Origin: JAPPLB01 sp965204095
GTDB lineage: Bacteria; Acidobacteriota; Terriglobia; Bryobacterales; UBA6623
NCBI GenBank assembly: GCA_965204095.1
Contig: OZ241991.1
Location: 4,216,001-4,280,000, forward strand
Length of the DNA: 64,000 bases
Direction of reading: 5' to 3'
A program made the position numbers and the translations under genes. Each line of letters begins with the position of its first letter. Within the stretch, counting starts at the first letter, position 1. Of the stretch, positions 9,751 through 18,904 are shown in pieces. The notes beneath the pieces were generated by a model. It saw only the letters and a list, made by a program, of their open reading frames with translations, searched no databases and was not told where the DNA came from.

Positions 9751-10056
9751 TGACCCTGACCCGCGCAACCCCGCACTTAGCCGCGCAAACCCACCCTGTA
9801 GCCGCATACAGGTTACCTCTAGAGACACCGCCTAGCCCACTCAGGTTTCAAAGCCGGACCTCCGACTTCCCGGCGAGCGGCAGTGCGAGTTGTTGTTCAT
9901 CGATCACGGGCTTGCAGGACGTCGAGGGAAACGACGGAGAAATACAAGCCTCGAATAGCCAATGGGTCCACGTTGCCCGTTGGATGTGAGACCGCAATAT
10001 GACCGAGCCGGCGACGAGCAGGCCGAGGCGCAACCGTCCTCTACGATGACAGGTAG
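9751..10056. other. Intergenic, no gene recognised
   Basis: These roughly 300 bases lie between two minus-strand genes. I see no convincing gene, RNA or copy of the dispersed element; a 61-codon frame on the minus strand has no recognisable motif. Confidence 0.5.
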
Positions 10057-10338
10057 CTAGGCTCTCTCTTGCCGAGCGAGTTGGAAATACTGCAGGTTCT
10101 CAAGGTCATACGGCTCGTAGGACGCCGGTAACTCCTCGCGAGAGAAGATCGCCTGCGCCGCACACACACGAAAGCACGAGCCGCAACCAATACACGTCAT
10201 TGCGTTGATGTGAAGCTTGGCGGCATTCAAAAAGTCAGGAGACTTGCGGTTCGGGTGGATCGCGTCCACCGGACACACATCAAGGCAGTTCGTGTCCTTC
10301 CGGCTGTTGCAGGGTTCCGCGATTACGTAGTGCGTCAT
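10057..10338 (-). CDS. 7Fe/8Fe-type ferredoxin
   Basis: This is a 93-residue ferredoxin starting MTHYVIAEPC, the standard opening of the Azotobacter FdI / FdxA group. The first cluster set is C-x7-C-x3-CP (PCNSRKDTNCLDVCPVDAI), where the wider spacing suits a [3Fe-4S] site, and the second is CIGCGSCFRVC for a [4Fe-4S] site. The frame extends 75 codons upstream but nothing there resembles the family, so the ATG at 10338 is preferred. It is a soluble electron carrier in the cytoplasm with no obvious redox partner beside it. The long FdI C-terminal tail is shortened here. Confidence 0.85.
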   Translation of the reverse strand: MTHYVIAEPCNSRKDTNCLDVCPVDAIHPNRKSPDFLNAAKLHINAMTCIGCGSCFRVCAAQAIFSREELPASYEPYDLENLQYFQLARQERA

Positions 10339-10608
10339 GATCGACCAGGGGCTGATCCGAATGCCGGCGTTCGCCTGACGGAAGAGGCCAGGTTGGATTG
10401 CCGATGGCTCCCGCGACGAGATGAAGAGGGCGCGGGTGAAGTCTTGAACGATTGCGTCATCGATAGCGGCGTGTCGTCTTCGGAGACGTAAGACATTAAA
10501 TGCAACAGCCTTGCAAGTTTCCGATGCCAAGTCAGGATATCCTAATTTGCAAATCGTTGTCAACTGTATCTGTGCTCGACACAGCAGGTTTCAACAGGCA
10601 AGGGGGGC

Positions 10609-10790
10609 TAACCTGTATTTCTCACCACCCGACGGCTGAAGCACGCGATACGACCGCCAGGACTTCGTTGCGCTGGCTTGCCGTGCTCAACGTACCGTCA
10701 AGTACGCCTGCGCGCGCCAAGCGGCTCGCGCCTCGTCCTGACGGCCCTCTCACGCACTTCATCTCGCCACGTGGTGAGAAATACAGGCTA
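10609..10790 (-). repeat. TA-foldback element copy 1 (standard form)
   Basis: Complete copy in reverse orientation. It begins TAACCTGTATTTCTCACC and ends with GTGGTGAGAAATACAGGC plus TA, enclosing the standard centre with the GTAC...GTAC apex. It shares its right-hand TA with copy 2. Confidence 0.9.
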
Positions 10791-10997
10791 ACCTTGCATT
10801 TCTCATCACCCGACGGTCGAAGCACACGATAAAAGGCCGTGATTCGTGTTTCGTGTCTCGTGATTCGTGAAAAACCTCTTCAAGGCTGTGTTGTGCGCGC
10901 CAAGCGGCTCGTGCCTTTTTCCTCCGCCCGGCTCGCGCCTCGTCCTGGCGGCCCTCTCACGCACTTCGCCTCTCCGCGTGGTGAGAAAGGCAGGCTA
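10789..10997 (-). repeat. TA-foldback element copy 2 (heptamer form)
   Basis: Complete reverse copy joined head-to-tail to copy 1 through a single shared TA. The centre carries the ACGANNC heptamer array (read on the minus strand, four units) and the TTTTTCCTCCGCCC block. Confidence 0.88.
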
Positions 10998-11201
10998 ACA
11001 TGTAGTTTCCGCATGCAGGCGAAGACATGTTCCCTTGATTGCGTTTTGAAGAATGATGCAAGAGGAGTGACTTCCCGCAACCGGACCAGGCGCGGACGAT
11101 AGTGTCGATGGCTGCAATCAGCTTTCAGGAAATCGATGCAAGGAACGACAAGACGAACCTGCCTTGACACTGTCTTCCACCTGATGGCATGCTGAGCCCC
11201 T

Positions 11202-12548
11202 GTGATCAAGCGGCGTGATTTCTTGGCGGGCCTGGCCGGCGCGGCCCTGACGGGGTGCCGCTCCGAAACGACCCGCCCGAATATCCTGGTCCTCGCGCCC
11301 GATCAGTTCCGCGGCATGGATCTCGGCGTAATGGGGAACCCTGACGTCCAAACCCCAAACATGGACAATCTTGCTTCTGAAGGCGTCCTGCTGGAGAACA
11401 CGTTTGCGAACTGCCCGGTTTGCTGCCCGGCGCGCGGCACGCTGCTCACCGGACGATATGCTCATGCCCACGGTGTCGCCGTCAACGACGCGCCATTGCC
11501 GAACAGTGAGGTCACGATCGCCGAGATCCTCAAGGAGGATGGCTACCGCACCGGGTTCGTGGGCAAGTGGCACCTCGAGGGCGGCAAGCGGCTGCCCGGC
11601 TTCGTAGCTCCCGGCCCGCGGCGACAGGGTTTCGACTACTGGGCTGCCAACATCTGCTCACACGACTACTGGAGCATGCAGTACTTCCGCGACGACCCGA
11701 CGCCGATCGACATGCCGGACTACTCGGCAGAGACCTTCACCGACGAAGCCATTGATTTCATAGCCCGGGAATCCGACCAGCCCTTCTGCCTCTACCTGGA
11801 GTGGGGGCCGCCCCACAACCCCTACGTGGCGCCGCCGGAGTACATGAACCTGTACGATCCCGACGCGCTGACGATGCGAGACAACTGGAAGCCCGGCACG
11901 CGCCTGGGCAGCCGCAACGATATCGCCGGCTACTACTCCGCCATCACCTTTATCGACAACGAAGTCGGCCGCATCTTGAACGTCCTTGCGGAGAGCGGTC
12001 ACAAGGAAAACACGATCGTCCTGCTCACCTCCGACCATGGCGACATGCTCGGTTCCCACGGACGCTACCTCAAGCGCAAGCCCTGGGAGGAATCGATCCG
12101 GGTCCCCGGCATCCTGCGCTATCCTGCCGCCGTCGCGCCGGGTCAAACGCTGAGCTTCCCGTTTTCCCATGTGGACATGGCGCCGACGCTGCTCGGACTG
12201 GCGGGGATCGCCCCGAAACGCAACATGCACGGCCGCAACGTAGCCGGCCTCTTGAGCGGCAACGGCGGAGACGAGCCCGAGTCCGTTTACCTGCAGAGCT
12301 ACACGCCTACCGAGCGGAACGAATTCCCTCCGTGGCGCGGCGTGCGAACCGCTCGCCACACCTACGCCCGCCATGAAGACCGCCCCTGGCTGCTCTACGA
12401 CAATCACGAAGATCCCTTCCAACTCGCTAACCTTGCCGGCAATCCTTCCCATCGCGAGTTGAAGTCCGAGTTGGACACCCTGACAACGAGATGGCTCGAA
12501 GACACTCAAGACGCCTGGGTCGAGCTCAGAGACCGTCCGTACCGTTAG
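11202..12548 (+). CDS. Tat/lipoprotein sulfatase, formylglycine type
   Basis: This is a 448-residue type I sulfatase that cleaves sulfate esters after conversion of its active-site cysteine to formylglycine. The CxPxR core is at residues 74-78 (CCPARGTLLTGR, Cys74). The N-terminal metal block PNILVLAPDQ near 27-36 and the later TSDHGDMLG are the usual calcium-binding parts. The N-terminus has RRDFLAG plus LTGC, so it is probably a Tat-exported lipoprotein anchored at Cys19. The start is GTG. A formylglycine-generating enzyme must be encoded elsewhere. Its TAG stop is formed by the first three bases of a dispersed repeat element. The substrate is unknown, though sulfated polysaccharide use would fit the GH105 and AGE genes in this window. 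Confidence 0.9.
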   Translation: MIKRRDFLAGLAGAALTGCRSETTRPNILVLAPDQFRGMDLGVMGNPDVQTPNMDNLASEGVLLENTFANCPVCCPARGTLLTGRYAHAHGVAVNDAPLPNSEVTIAEILKEDGYRTGFVGKWHLEGGKRLPGFVAPGPRRQGFDYWAANICSHDYWSMQYFRDDPTPIDMPDYSAETFTDEAIDFIARESDQPFCLYLEWGPPHNPYVAPPEYMNLYDPDALTMRDNWKPGTRLGSRNDIAGYYSAITFIDNEVGRILNVLAESGHKENTIVLLTSDHGDMLGSHGRYLKRKPWEESIRVPGILRYPAAVAPGQTLSFPFSHVDMAPTLLGLAGIAPKRNMHGRNVAGLLSGNGGDEPESVYLQSYTPTERNEFPPWRGVRTARHTYARHEDRPWLLYDNHEDPFQLANLAGNPSHRELKSELDTLTTRWLEDTQDAWVELRDRPYR

Positions 12549-12692
12549 CCGCCTTTCTCACCACGCGACGGCCGGAGCACACGGAAAAAGCCGTGATTCG
12601 TGAAAAACCATTGGCGGAGGACTGGTTCGCTCCAGAAGAAATGTCTGGCGGCCGGTGAACCGTAAAGGCCGTGATTCGTGACTCGTGACCCG
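12546..12692 (-). repeat. TA-foldback element copy 3 (partial, decayed)
   Basis: The left terminal repeat TAGCCGCCTTTCTCACC is clear and supplies the stop codon of the sulfatase gene. The other terminus is missing. The interior shares a block (CTGGTTCGCTCCAGAAG...) only with copy 4, at 12622-12653, flanked by degenerate heptamers. Confidence 0.75.
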
Positions 12693-12823
12693 AAGGCCGA
12701 AAGATTCGTCGTTGCCGCAGCACCTGCATGACAGACCTCCGGGCGAGCGCTTCCGGAGCGTTGTTGGCAGCAATTCGGTCACCGATCGGAGTTCAGGTTC
12801 CCGGTCCGTGATATTCTCGATCC

Positions 12824-14203
12824 ATGCCGGACCGGAATTCCTGTGATGCATACTTATCCGCGAACAAACAGCGCTTTCAGGACGAGCTGTTCGAGCTGCT
12901 CCGCATACCAAGCGTCAGCACCCTTCCGGAGCACGCGCCCGATCTTTGCCGGGCGGCCGAGTTCGTAGCGTCGAAATTGCGAGTCGCCGGGCTCGAAAAC
13001 GTCGAAGTCATCCCGACGGACAAGCATCCGCTGATATACGGCGATTGGCTGCACGCGTCCGGCGCGCCCACCGTGCTCTGCTACGGCCACTACGACGTCC
13101 AGCCCGCCGAACCGCTCGAGGAGTGGAAGTCGCCGCCCTTCGAGCCGACGGTCCGGGACGGGAGCGTCTATGCCCGCGGCGCGGCCGACGACAAGGGGCA
13201 GCTCTACATCCACATCAAGGCTGTGGAGGCCCTGCACGCGGTTCGCGGCGATTTGCCGCTCAACATCAAGTTCCTGATCGAGGGAGAAGAAGAAGTAGGC
13301 GGCGAGTCCATCTCTGCGTACCTGGCCGCAAATCGTGAAAAGCTCAAATCCGACGCGGCCCTCATCTCCGATACCTCGATGTATGCGCCCGGCCTACCCT
13401 CACTCGACATCGGGCTGCGCGGAATGATCTACCAGGAATGGGAGGCGTCTGGTCCGGCGCAAGATCTCCACTCCGGCATGTATGGCGGCGCGGCCCCGAA
13501 TGCGGTCTTCGGTCTTGTCGAGCTGCTTGCCAAGTGCAAGTCGGCCGACGGCGTCTGTCAGATCCCCGGATTTTATGACGACGTAGAACCGCCCGCTCGG
13601 GAGGAGAAAGAAAGCTGGGAGAGGCTGCCATTCAGCGAAACGGACTACCTCGAGAACGAAGTGGGCTCGTCACGGCTCACGGGCGAGCCGGGATACTCCG
13701 TGATGGAGCGGACCTGGGCCCGCCCGACCCTCGAGGTTCATGGAATCGGCGGCGGCTTCACCGGACCGGGTGCGAAAACCGTCATTCCCGCCAAGGCCTT
13801 CGCCAAGGTGAGCATGCGCCTCGTCCCAAACCAGGATCCTCAGAAGCTGCTCGAGGCCATTGAGCGATTCGTCGCCGACAATACGCCGGCAGGCATCCGC
13901 ATCCGCATCCGCCAGATGTACGCCTCGCCGGCCAGCATGGTCTCGCCCGACAACCCGTTCATTCAGAAAGCCGCCGCGGCACTGACCGAGACCTTCGGTG
14001 CTCAGACAGTTTTCACTCGTTGCGGCGGTTCGATACCGATCGTTGGGGAATTCCTCGACGAACTCGGCATTCCCACGGTGCTGATGGGGTTCGGCCTTCC
14101 GGACGACAGCCTTCACGGCCCCAACGAGAAGTTCTTGCTGGAGAACTTCCAAATGGGGATCCGAGCCGTCGTGAACTTCTTCGAATCGCTCGCGCCGGCC
14201 TAG
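12824..14203 (+). CDS. M20-family metallopeptidase / dipeptidase
   Basis: This is a 459-residue zinc peptidase of the M20 (ArgE/DapE/carnosinase-like) family, cytoplasmic. Metal and catalytic blocks are in the expected order: CYGHYDVQPAEP (first metal His and catalytic Asp), GAADDKGQ (bridging Asp), IEGEEEVGGES (catalytic general-base Glu with the next metal ligand) and the C-terminal HGPNE. The central lid or dimerisation domain, including GPAQDLHSGMYGGAAPN, matches the dipeptidase/CNDP branch. It probably hydrolyses dipeptides or N-acyl amino acids. The TAG stop is the first triplet of element copy 4. Confidence 0.9.
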   Translation: MPDRNSCDAYLSANKQRFQDELFELLRIPSVSTLPEHAPDLCRAAEFVASKLRVAGLENVEVIPTDKHPLIYGDWLHASGAPTVLCYGHYDVQPAEPLEEWKSPPFEPTVRDGSVYARGAADDKGQLYIHIKAVEALHAVRGDLPLNIKFLIEGEEEVGGESISAYLAANREKLKSDAALISDTSMYAPGLPSLDIGLRGMIYQEWEASGPAQDLHSGMYGGAAPNAVFGLVELLAKCKSADGVCQIPGFYDDVEPPAREEKESWERLPFSETDYLENEVGSSRLTGEPGYSVMERTWARPTLEVHGIGGGFTGPGAKTVIPAKAFAKVSMRLVPNQDPQKLLEAIERFVADNTPAGIRIRIRQMYASPASMVSPDNPFIQKAAAALTETFGAQTVFTRCGGSIPIVGEFLDELGIPTVLMGFGLPDDSLHGPNEKFLLENFQMGIRAVVNFFESLAPA

Positions 14204-14465
14204 CCTGCCTTTCTCACCACCCGACGGCCGAAGCATGCGGGGAAAGGCCGTGATTCGTAAAAAGCATTTGGTGAGGCCTGGTTCGCTCCAGAAGAAATGT
14301 CTGGCGGCCTGTGAACGCTAAAGGCCGAGTTACTTGACCCGAGGGGTGAAGGAGGCGATTAGGCAAGTACGCCTGCGCGCGCCTTTTTCCTCCGCCCGAC
14401 TCGCGCCTCGTCCTGACGGCCCTCTCACCCACTTCGCCTCGCCACGTGGTGAGAAATGCAGGCTA
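14201..14465 (-). repeat. TA-foldback element copy 4 (long form)
   Basis: Reverse copy with both termini, 265 bp. It carries the extra block shared with copy 3 (14278-14309) and the TTTTTCCTCCGCCC block. Its first TAG ends the M20 peptidase gene. Confidence 0.88.
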
Positions 14466-14642
14466 AGCTTTGACAGGGGCGCGAGCAGGCAGGGCTATCG
14501 AGCACCGAAAACGGTATTGTTCGGGAGGTCGAGGCTGTCTTTGAGGTCGAAGACAACCTGTTCTCGGGCGCTGTGGGATCCGGCGCCTTATCCGGAGAAA
14601 GACCGAAGCGCATCCGCCATTACGTCACGCCTACGCCTTCGA

Positions 14643-15647
14643 TCACAGCGCGAGCGTCTTTACAAAAGCCCTCACTTCCCGCATGTCTTCTTCGTCACAA
14701 CTGGGAGCAGGTGGTCGAAGATACCGCGTCGTGACACCAAAGCACTCCATGATTCCGTGCCAGTAGGTGAAAAACGGTCGTTTTCCACTCAAGCAAAAAT
14801 CAAATAAGGGCTGGTCGTATTTCAGAACAATATCATGCGCAGCGCTCAGGTCACCTCGCTGCAGCGCCTTCCAAAAGCGAACGGCTATCTGAGGGGCGAA
14901 GGTGCTGAAAGTACTCAGATATCCCTTGGAACCATACCGATGCCCGATAAGAAACCGCCACTTCTGACCTCCCCCGAATATGGCCAGTCGTTGTCCGAAC
15001 TTCCGTTGAATGTCATAGTAGTATTTCTCGCTCACATCCTCCTTCATTCCCACAACGGATTCGATCTGACTGAGCCTCCCCACCAGAGGCAACGGAAAGT
15101 TGCCGTGCAGTATGATTCCCAGCTTGGTAGCGTCTGCAATCTCACGATAGTGGGCAACGTAGGTGTCCTCTGAACCACTCCTTGGCAACAGTACCTGGAC
15201 GCCGTCGGCGCCGACCGATTCAGCGTATCGGGCGTAGTCTACAGCTCGTTGAGTCCACCAGGCGCCTGTAGCGGCTATGACGGTGCCCTTATCCCCGACG
15301 GCTTCAACCAGGACACGCGTCAGTTCTTTGATCTCCTCATAGCTCAGGGCATCATATTTGCTGTCCCCAGCCGTAAGCTCATAGACAATAATTCCATGAT
15401 CGAGTCCTCGTCTTACCAGGTTGCGCACCGCCTGGTAGTCCACCGCGAACTCAGCGGTGAAGGGGGTGGGGATAGACATGATGGGACCCTGAATCTTCTT
15501 TTTGAGGTCCCGGGGCGGCATCGGAGAGCGCTTGGCTGCGGCCGCTGCCGGCAGTGCGGCTTGGGTGCTGTGGAGGAACGCCAGACCTGCGCTCGCCGCC
15601 GCGGACGCCAGCATACTACGGCGATGGAATGAGATATGGTTTGGCAC
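14643..15647 (-). CDS. DHDPS/NAL-family aldolase with Tat signal
   Basis: This is a 334-residue protein of the dihydrodipicolinate synthase / N-acetylneuraminate lyase (class I aldolase) family. The GTG at 15647 is chosen because AAAGGA lies eight bases upstream and the start gives an N-terminus with HRRSMLASAAASAGLAF, a twin-arginine-type signal; a longer frame upstream lacks support. The family pattern is clear: GPIMSIPTPFT, ELTAGDSKYDALSYEEIKEL (the usual GE..LS..E block) and the Schiff-base lysine in SVVGMKEDVS. Export means it is unlikely to be the lysine-pathway enzyme; a sugar-acid aldolase or dehydratase is more probable. A broken aminotransferase gene precedes it on the same strand. 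Confidence 0.8.
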   Translation of the reverse strand: MPNHISFHRRSMLASAAASAGLAFLHSTQAALPAAAAAKRSPMPPRDLKKKIQGPIMSIPTPFTAEFAVDYQAVRNLVRRGLDHGIIVYELTAGDSKYDALSYEEIKELTRVLVEAVGDKGTVIAATGAWWTQRAVDYARYAESVGADGVQVLLPRSGSEDTYVAHYREIADATKLGIILHGNFPLPLVGRLSQIESVVGMKEDVSEKYYYDIQRKFGQRLAIFGGGQKWRFLIGHRYGSKGYLSTFSTFAPQIAVRFWKALQRGDLSAAHDIVLKYDQPLFDFCLSGKRPFFTYWHGIMECFGVTTRYLRPPAPSCDEEDMREVRAFVKTLAL

Positions 15648-15661
15648 GGTAAATGATCCTT

Positions 15662-16030
15662 TCACTCTACAACCGATGTTCCTCGGGCTCGCTGAACGCG
15701 AAACCCGGCTCTGCGCCACATTGGACAACAACGAATGCCGTGAATGACTTCATCACCCGGCCCGACTGCGGCCGTGAGCAAACCAGCCATCATCGTCCCG
15801 GAGCCCGAGTTGTGATACTTAGCAAACGACGCTTCAAACCACTCGGCGCAGGCAGCTTCAAAACGGCGGCCCATCTTCGCGCGGCCTGACGTGTTGGAGA
15901 AGCCGTCATGCAAAACCAAGTTCATGTAGCGGCGGTCTCTCTGACCACTACGGTTCGGGGGAAGATGACGGAAGCTCCCTTCCGGATGAAGCACGTCAGC
16001 GCTTTGCGCAGGGATGGAAACAGAAGACAT
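15662..16030 (-). pseudogene. Truncated DegT/DnrJ-like aminotransferase
   Basis: The frame from ATG 16030 gives about 95 residues like the N-terminus of DegT/DnrJ/EryC1/StrS aminotransferases: an FEAACAEWFEASFAKYHNSGS block, then MAGLLTAAVGPGDEV. Just after GDEV the homology moves into another frame (SFTAFVVVQCGAEPGFAF) that soon ends, so there is a frameshift and the rest of the gene, including the PLP lysine, is gone. It lies directly upstream of the DHDPS-like gene, so an aminotransferase-aldolase pair may once have existed here. Confidence 0.55.
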
Positions 16031-16057
16031 GGGGCCTCTTCAACTCCCTCTGACGGT

Positions 16058-16198
16058 TAACCTGCATTTCTCACCACCCGATGGTCGAAGCACACGATCC
16101 GACCGCCAGGACTTCGCTTTTCCTTCGCAGCGCTTGCTTGCCGTGCTCGACGTACTGTTCAAGTACGCCTGCGCGCGCCTTTTTCCTCCGCCCCCGAG
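16058..16198 (-). repeat. TA-foldback element copy 5, left part
   Basis: Begins TAACCTGCATTTCTCACC and follows the standard reverse copy through the apex GTACTGTTCAAGTAC to the TTTTTCCTCCGCCC block, where it is broken by unrelated sequence. Confidence 0.8.
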
Positions 16199-16256
16199 CG
16201 GATCATACAAGCGCGAAACATCCGGATCGGTGTCAACACCGCTTGACCCGGAGGAT
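16180..16256 (+). repeat. 77-bp repeat, copy a
   Basis: A 77-base segment that recurs in inverted orientation at 32199-32275. It starts with the TTTTTCCTCCGCC block also found in long forms of the TA-foldback element and contains the palindrome CGGTGTCAACACCG. Confidence 0.8.
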
Positions 16257-16460
16257 TTCACATCAAGCAGCCGCCCGCGCGCCGGGGGCCGCGCGGCGCC
16301 TCGTAACGCCTGGCTCTTGCAGCGCCGCGGCCGGCTGCGCGCTACGGGCCGCGCCGGCAGCATCCACGGCACTGACAGGCGACCGCGGCCAACAGGGCAA
16401 ACCCGATCAGTACGACAATCTCCACGCCGCCTTCATGCTATCACCGGCGCAGCATCGACC
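16257..16460. other. Unassigned insert inside element copy 5
   Basis: About 200 bases of very GC-rich sequence separate the two parts of copy 5. No gene is recognised; a 27-codon minus-strand frame with a hydrophobic stretch has no further support. Confidence 0.4.
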
Positions 16461-16485
16461 CGCGCGCCAAGCGGCTCGCGCCTCG
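16461..16485 (-). repeat. TA-foldback element copy 5, right remnant
   Basis: Twenty-five bases identical to the CGCGCGCCAAGCGGCTCGCG part of the standard reverse copy, ending next to the transketolase stop codon. The right terminus is lost. Confidence 0.6.
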
Positions 16486-16486
16486 C

Positions 16487-18343
16487 TCAGACGATTCTCT
16501 TTGCGGCATCGATGATGTGGCGGGCCGAAATGCCGAACAGATCCAGCAAAGAAGCGGAGGGACCGCTGCGGGGAATGGACCGAACTGCCAGCTTGTGAAC
16601 CTGGACGGGTTCGGTCGCCAGGGCGGACAATACAGCGTCTCCGATGCCGCCATGGGGGTAGTGGTCCTCGACGGTGATGAAGCGGCCCCCGGTGGCCTCG
16701 GCGGTCTGTAGAAGGGCTTGGCGGTCAATCGGCTGAACGCTGAACAGGTCGATAACACGGACCGCGATGCCCTCTTTCGCCAGTTCGTCGTGCGCCGCAA
16801 GCGCCTCGAAAAGCGTGACGCCACCGGTGACGATTGCCAGGCAATCGTCCGGACTCTGGCGGAGGACCTTGCATTTACCAACCTCGAACCGCTCGCCCGC
16901 GTGATAGATGACCGGCGTCTTCGGACGGCTGGTGCGAACGTAGACGGGCCCCTCGGTAGCGGCGGCCAGTTGAGTGGCTCGCCATGCGCTGGTGCCGTCG
17001 CTCGGATACAGGACCGTGTAGTTCGGTTCGGCGCAGGTCATGGCGAGATCTTCGAGACCCATCTGCGACGCACCGTCTTCGCCGATCGAGACTCCGGCGT
17101 GAGTGCCGACAAGCTTGATGTTCGAGGAACTGATCGCCGCCATGCGCATGAAGTCGTACGCCCTGGTCAGGAAGCATGCGAAGCTGGCCGCGAACGGAAT
17201 CTTCCCCCTCGCCGCGAGGCCTATGGCCGCGCCCACCATGTTCTGCTCGGCGATAAAGCCTTGGAAGAAGCGCTCCGGGGCGATTTTCTCGATGTCCTGG
17301 GTGAAAGTCGAGTTCTTGACATCGCCATCCAGGGCAACCACGCGGGAGTCGGCCCTTGCAAGCGCAGCCAAGGCGGCGCCAAAGGCCTGGCGCGTCGCGA
17401 GCGAGTCACCGACTGCGTAGCCCGGACCCGGCGGGAATCTCTGGTTTGCCGGCGCCCGACCATTCGAAACCGGAAGCTTCGGACGCCAATCAACCGCTTC
17501 ACCGGAAAGCCGCGCTTCGATGGCCGCCACGGCATCGTCGGTCTTCCCACCCTTCGGGAAGGGCTTGCCGTGCCACCCGTCCTTGTCTTCGGCAAACTCG
17601 ATGCCGCGGCCCTTGTAGGTTCGAGCCAGCAAGACCGTCGGCCTGTCCGATGTCGCCGCGGCCTTCTCATAGGCCTCGAGCAGTTCCGCGACGTCATGTC
17701 CGTCAACGACGAGCGCCTGCCAACCGAACGCTTCCCAGCGTATGCGGTACGTGTCCATGTCGTGTTCGAGCATGGTGGGCTCGCTCTGGCCCAGCCGGTT
17801 CACGTCGACGGTCGCGCAAAGGTTGCCGAGTCCTTCGTCGGCCGCCATTGCCGCGGCTTCCCAAACCGATCCCTCGGCCGATTCGCCGTCGCCCATCAGC
17901 ACATGAATGCGATGGTCCCTGTTGTCGAGCCGAGCCGCTAACGCCATGCCCACGCCCGCCGAGAGCCCTTGTCCCAGCGACCCGGTGGCCACATCAACGA
18001 ACGGCAACTTCGGGGAAGGGTGACCCTCCAGGTCAGAGTCGAGCTTGCGCAGCCGCAGCAACTCTTCCTTCGGGATAAGCCCGGCTTCGGCCCAAGCGGC
18101 ATACAGCAGCGGAGCCGCATGTCCCTTCGAAAGGACGAAGAAGTCGTTGTCGGGATGAACCGGGTCATTCGGGTCGTAGCGCATCACCGCAAAGAAGAGC
18201 GCCGACATGATCTCGGCGGCGGATGCGCAACTTGTCGGGTGCCCGCTGCCTGCTTCCGTGGTGGAGCGAATCGAGTGGATTCGCATCAGATTGGCCTTGT
18301 CATTGAGCAGAGTGACAAGGCTCTTCGCCGTCTCCATGGACAT
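16487..18343 (-). CDS. tkt: Transketolase
   Basis: This is a single-chain transketolase of about 618 residues, which moves two-carbon units between sugar phosphates with thiamine diphosphate. The N-terminal TPP domain has TTEAGSGHPTSC, LSKGHAAPLLYA and the GDGESAEGS...VDVNRLGQ diphosphate/Mg motif. The pyrimidine-binding domain has FIAEQNMVGAAIGLA with its catalytic Glu, and the C-terminal domain follows with IRVIDLFSVQPID-type sequence. Alternative in-frame starts exist at 18373 and 18403 (TTG); the ATG at 18343 is chosen from family alignment and has no strong ribosome-binding site. It is the last gene of a same-strand run below the DUF2339 gene. Confidence 0.92.
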   Translation of the reverse strand: MSMETAKSLVTLLNDKANLMRIHSIRSTTEAGSGHPTSCASAAEIMSALFFAVMRYDPNDPVHPDNDFFVLSKGHAAPLLYAAWAEAGLIPKEELLRLRKLDSDLEGHPSPKLPFVDVATGSLGQGLSAGVGMALAARLDNRDHRIHVLMGDGESAEGSVWEAAAMAADEGLGNLCATVDVNRLGQSEPTMLEHDMDTYRIRWEAFGWQALVVDGHDVAELLEAYEKAAATSDRPTVLLARTYKGRGIEFAEDKDGWHGKPFPKGGKTDDAVAAIEARLSGEAVDWRPKLPVSNGRAPANQRFPPGPGYAVGDSLATRQAFGAALAALARADSRVVALDGDVKNSTFTQDIEKIAPERFFQGFIAEQNMVGAAIGLAARGKIPFAASFACFLTRAYDFMRMAAISSSNIKLVGTHAGVSIGEDGASQMGLEDLAMTCAEPNYTVLYPSDGTSAWRATQLAAATEGPVYVRTSRPKTPVIYHAGERFEVGKCKVLRQSPDDCLAIVTGGVTLFEALAAHDELAKEGIAVRVIDLFSVQPIDRQALLQTAEATGGRFITVEDHYPHGGIGDAVLSALATEPVQVHKLAVRSIPRSGPSASLLDLFGISARHIIDAAKRIV

Positions 18344-18490
18344 GTCTTCATTGATTCCGGGTGAACCATCCATCCCGGCTCTGCAAAAAGGAAGCGCGCC
18401 CAAACGATGCTGAAGGTTCGACGACTCGCAGGCGCTTCAGTTGCCGCAGTGATTCGGTATCAGGATCAATGCGAAAGCAACATAGACATC

Positions 18491-18904
18491 TTACTGGTTT
18501 TGTTCGGATGACGTTTCCGGCGGAGGGTTGCCGTCCGAGGTTCTCCTGCCCTGGCGCACCAGCCGCAGCGTAAGCATGGCAAGGAACCCCGCGGTGGCGA
18601 TCAGAACAGTCCAGAGGATCGTGCGGTGCGCTTCGTCCCGCGAGTTCCCCAACAGCAACGCATAGGAGCCCTGGTCGAAATCCGGGCCGGGCGCGATCTC
18701 CCCGAGGCGCTCCGGCGGTACGTCGAATATCTGCTCGGCATGCTTCGCCGGCTCTGCGAAAGAAGGAACTTGCAGAAGACATACCGGCCGGCTCGGGTCA
18801 TATTGAGGACGGAGTGCGCGGGCCGAACCCATGTGCGAAAACGTCGTCGAGCACCCCGCCGCTAGCAGCATGAACGCGAGTAATCGAGCAAGCCGCAGGC
18901 TCAT
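18491..18904 (-). CDS. Small lipoprotein with C-terminal membrane helix
   Basis: This 137-residue protein is not a family I recognise. The N-terminus MSLRLARLLAFMLLAAGCS is a lipoprotein signal with lipobox LAAGC (Cys18). A single hydrophobic helix near residues 95-115 (ILWTVLIATAGFLAMLTLRLV) is followed by a basic and polar tail. Its start overlaps the stop of the DUF2339 gene by four bases (ATGA), so the two are translationally coupled, and it is likely an envelope partner of that multi-spanning protein. Confidence 0.7.
   Translation of the reverse strand: MSLRLARLLAFMLLAAGCSTTFSHMGSARALRPQYDPSRPVCLLQVPSFAEPAKHAEQIFDVPPERLGEIAPGPDFDQGSYALLLGNSRDEAHRTILWTVLIATAGFLAMLTLRLVRQGRRTSDGNPPPETSSEQNQ

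Noticed and set aside
9848..10033. A 61-codon minus-strand frame with a signal-like N-terminus
   Set aside because: No ribosome-binding site, no family resemblance and no conservation evidence available.
10609..10997. Joined element copies considered as a CRISPR array
   Set aside because: Units are about 180-210 bp, palindromic over their full length and adjacent without unique spacers; no cas genes are nearby.
14466..14642. Short frames between element copy 4 and the DHDPS-like gene
   Set aside because: They show no motif and mostly continue into the element or the neighbouring gene in other frames.
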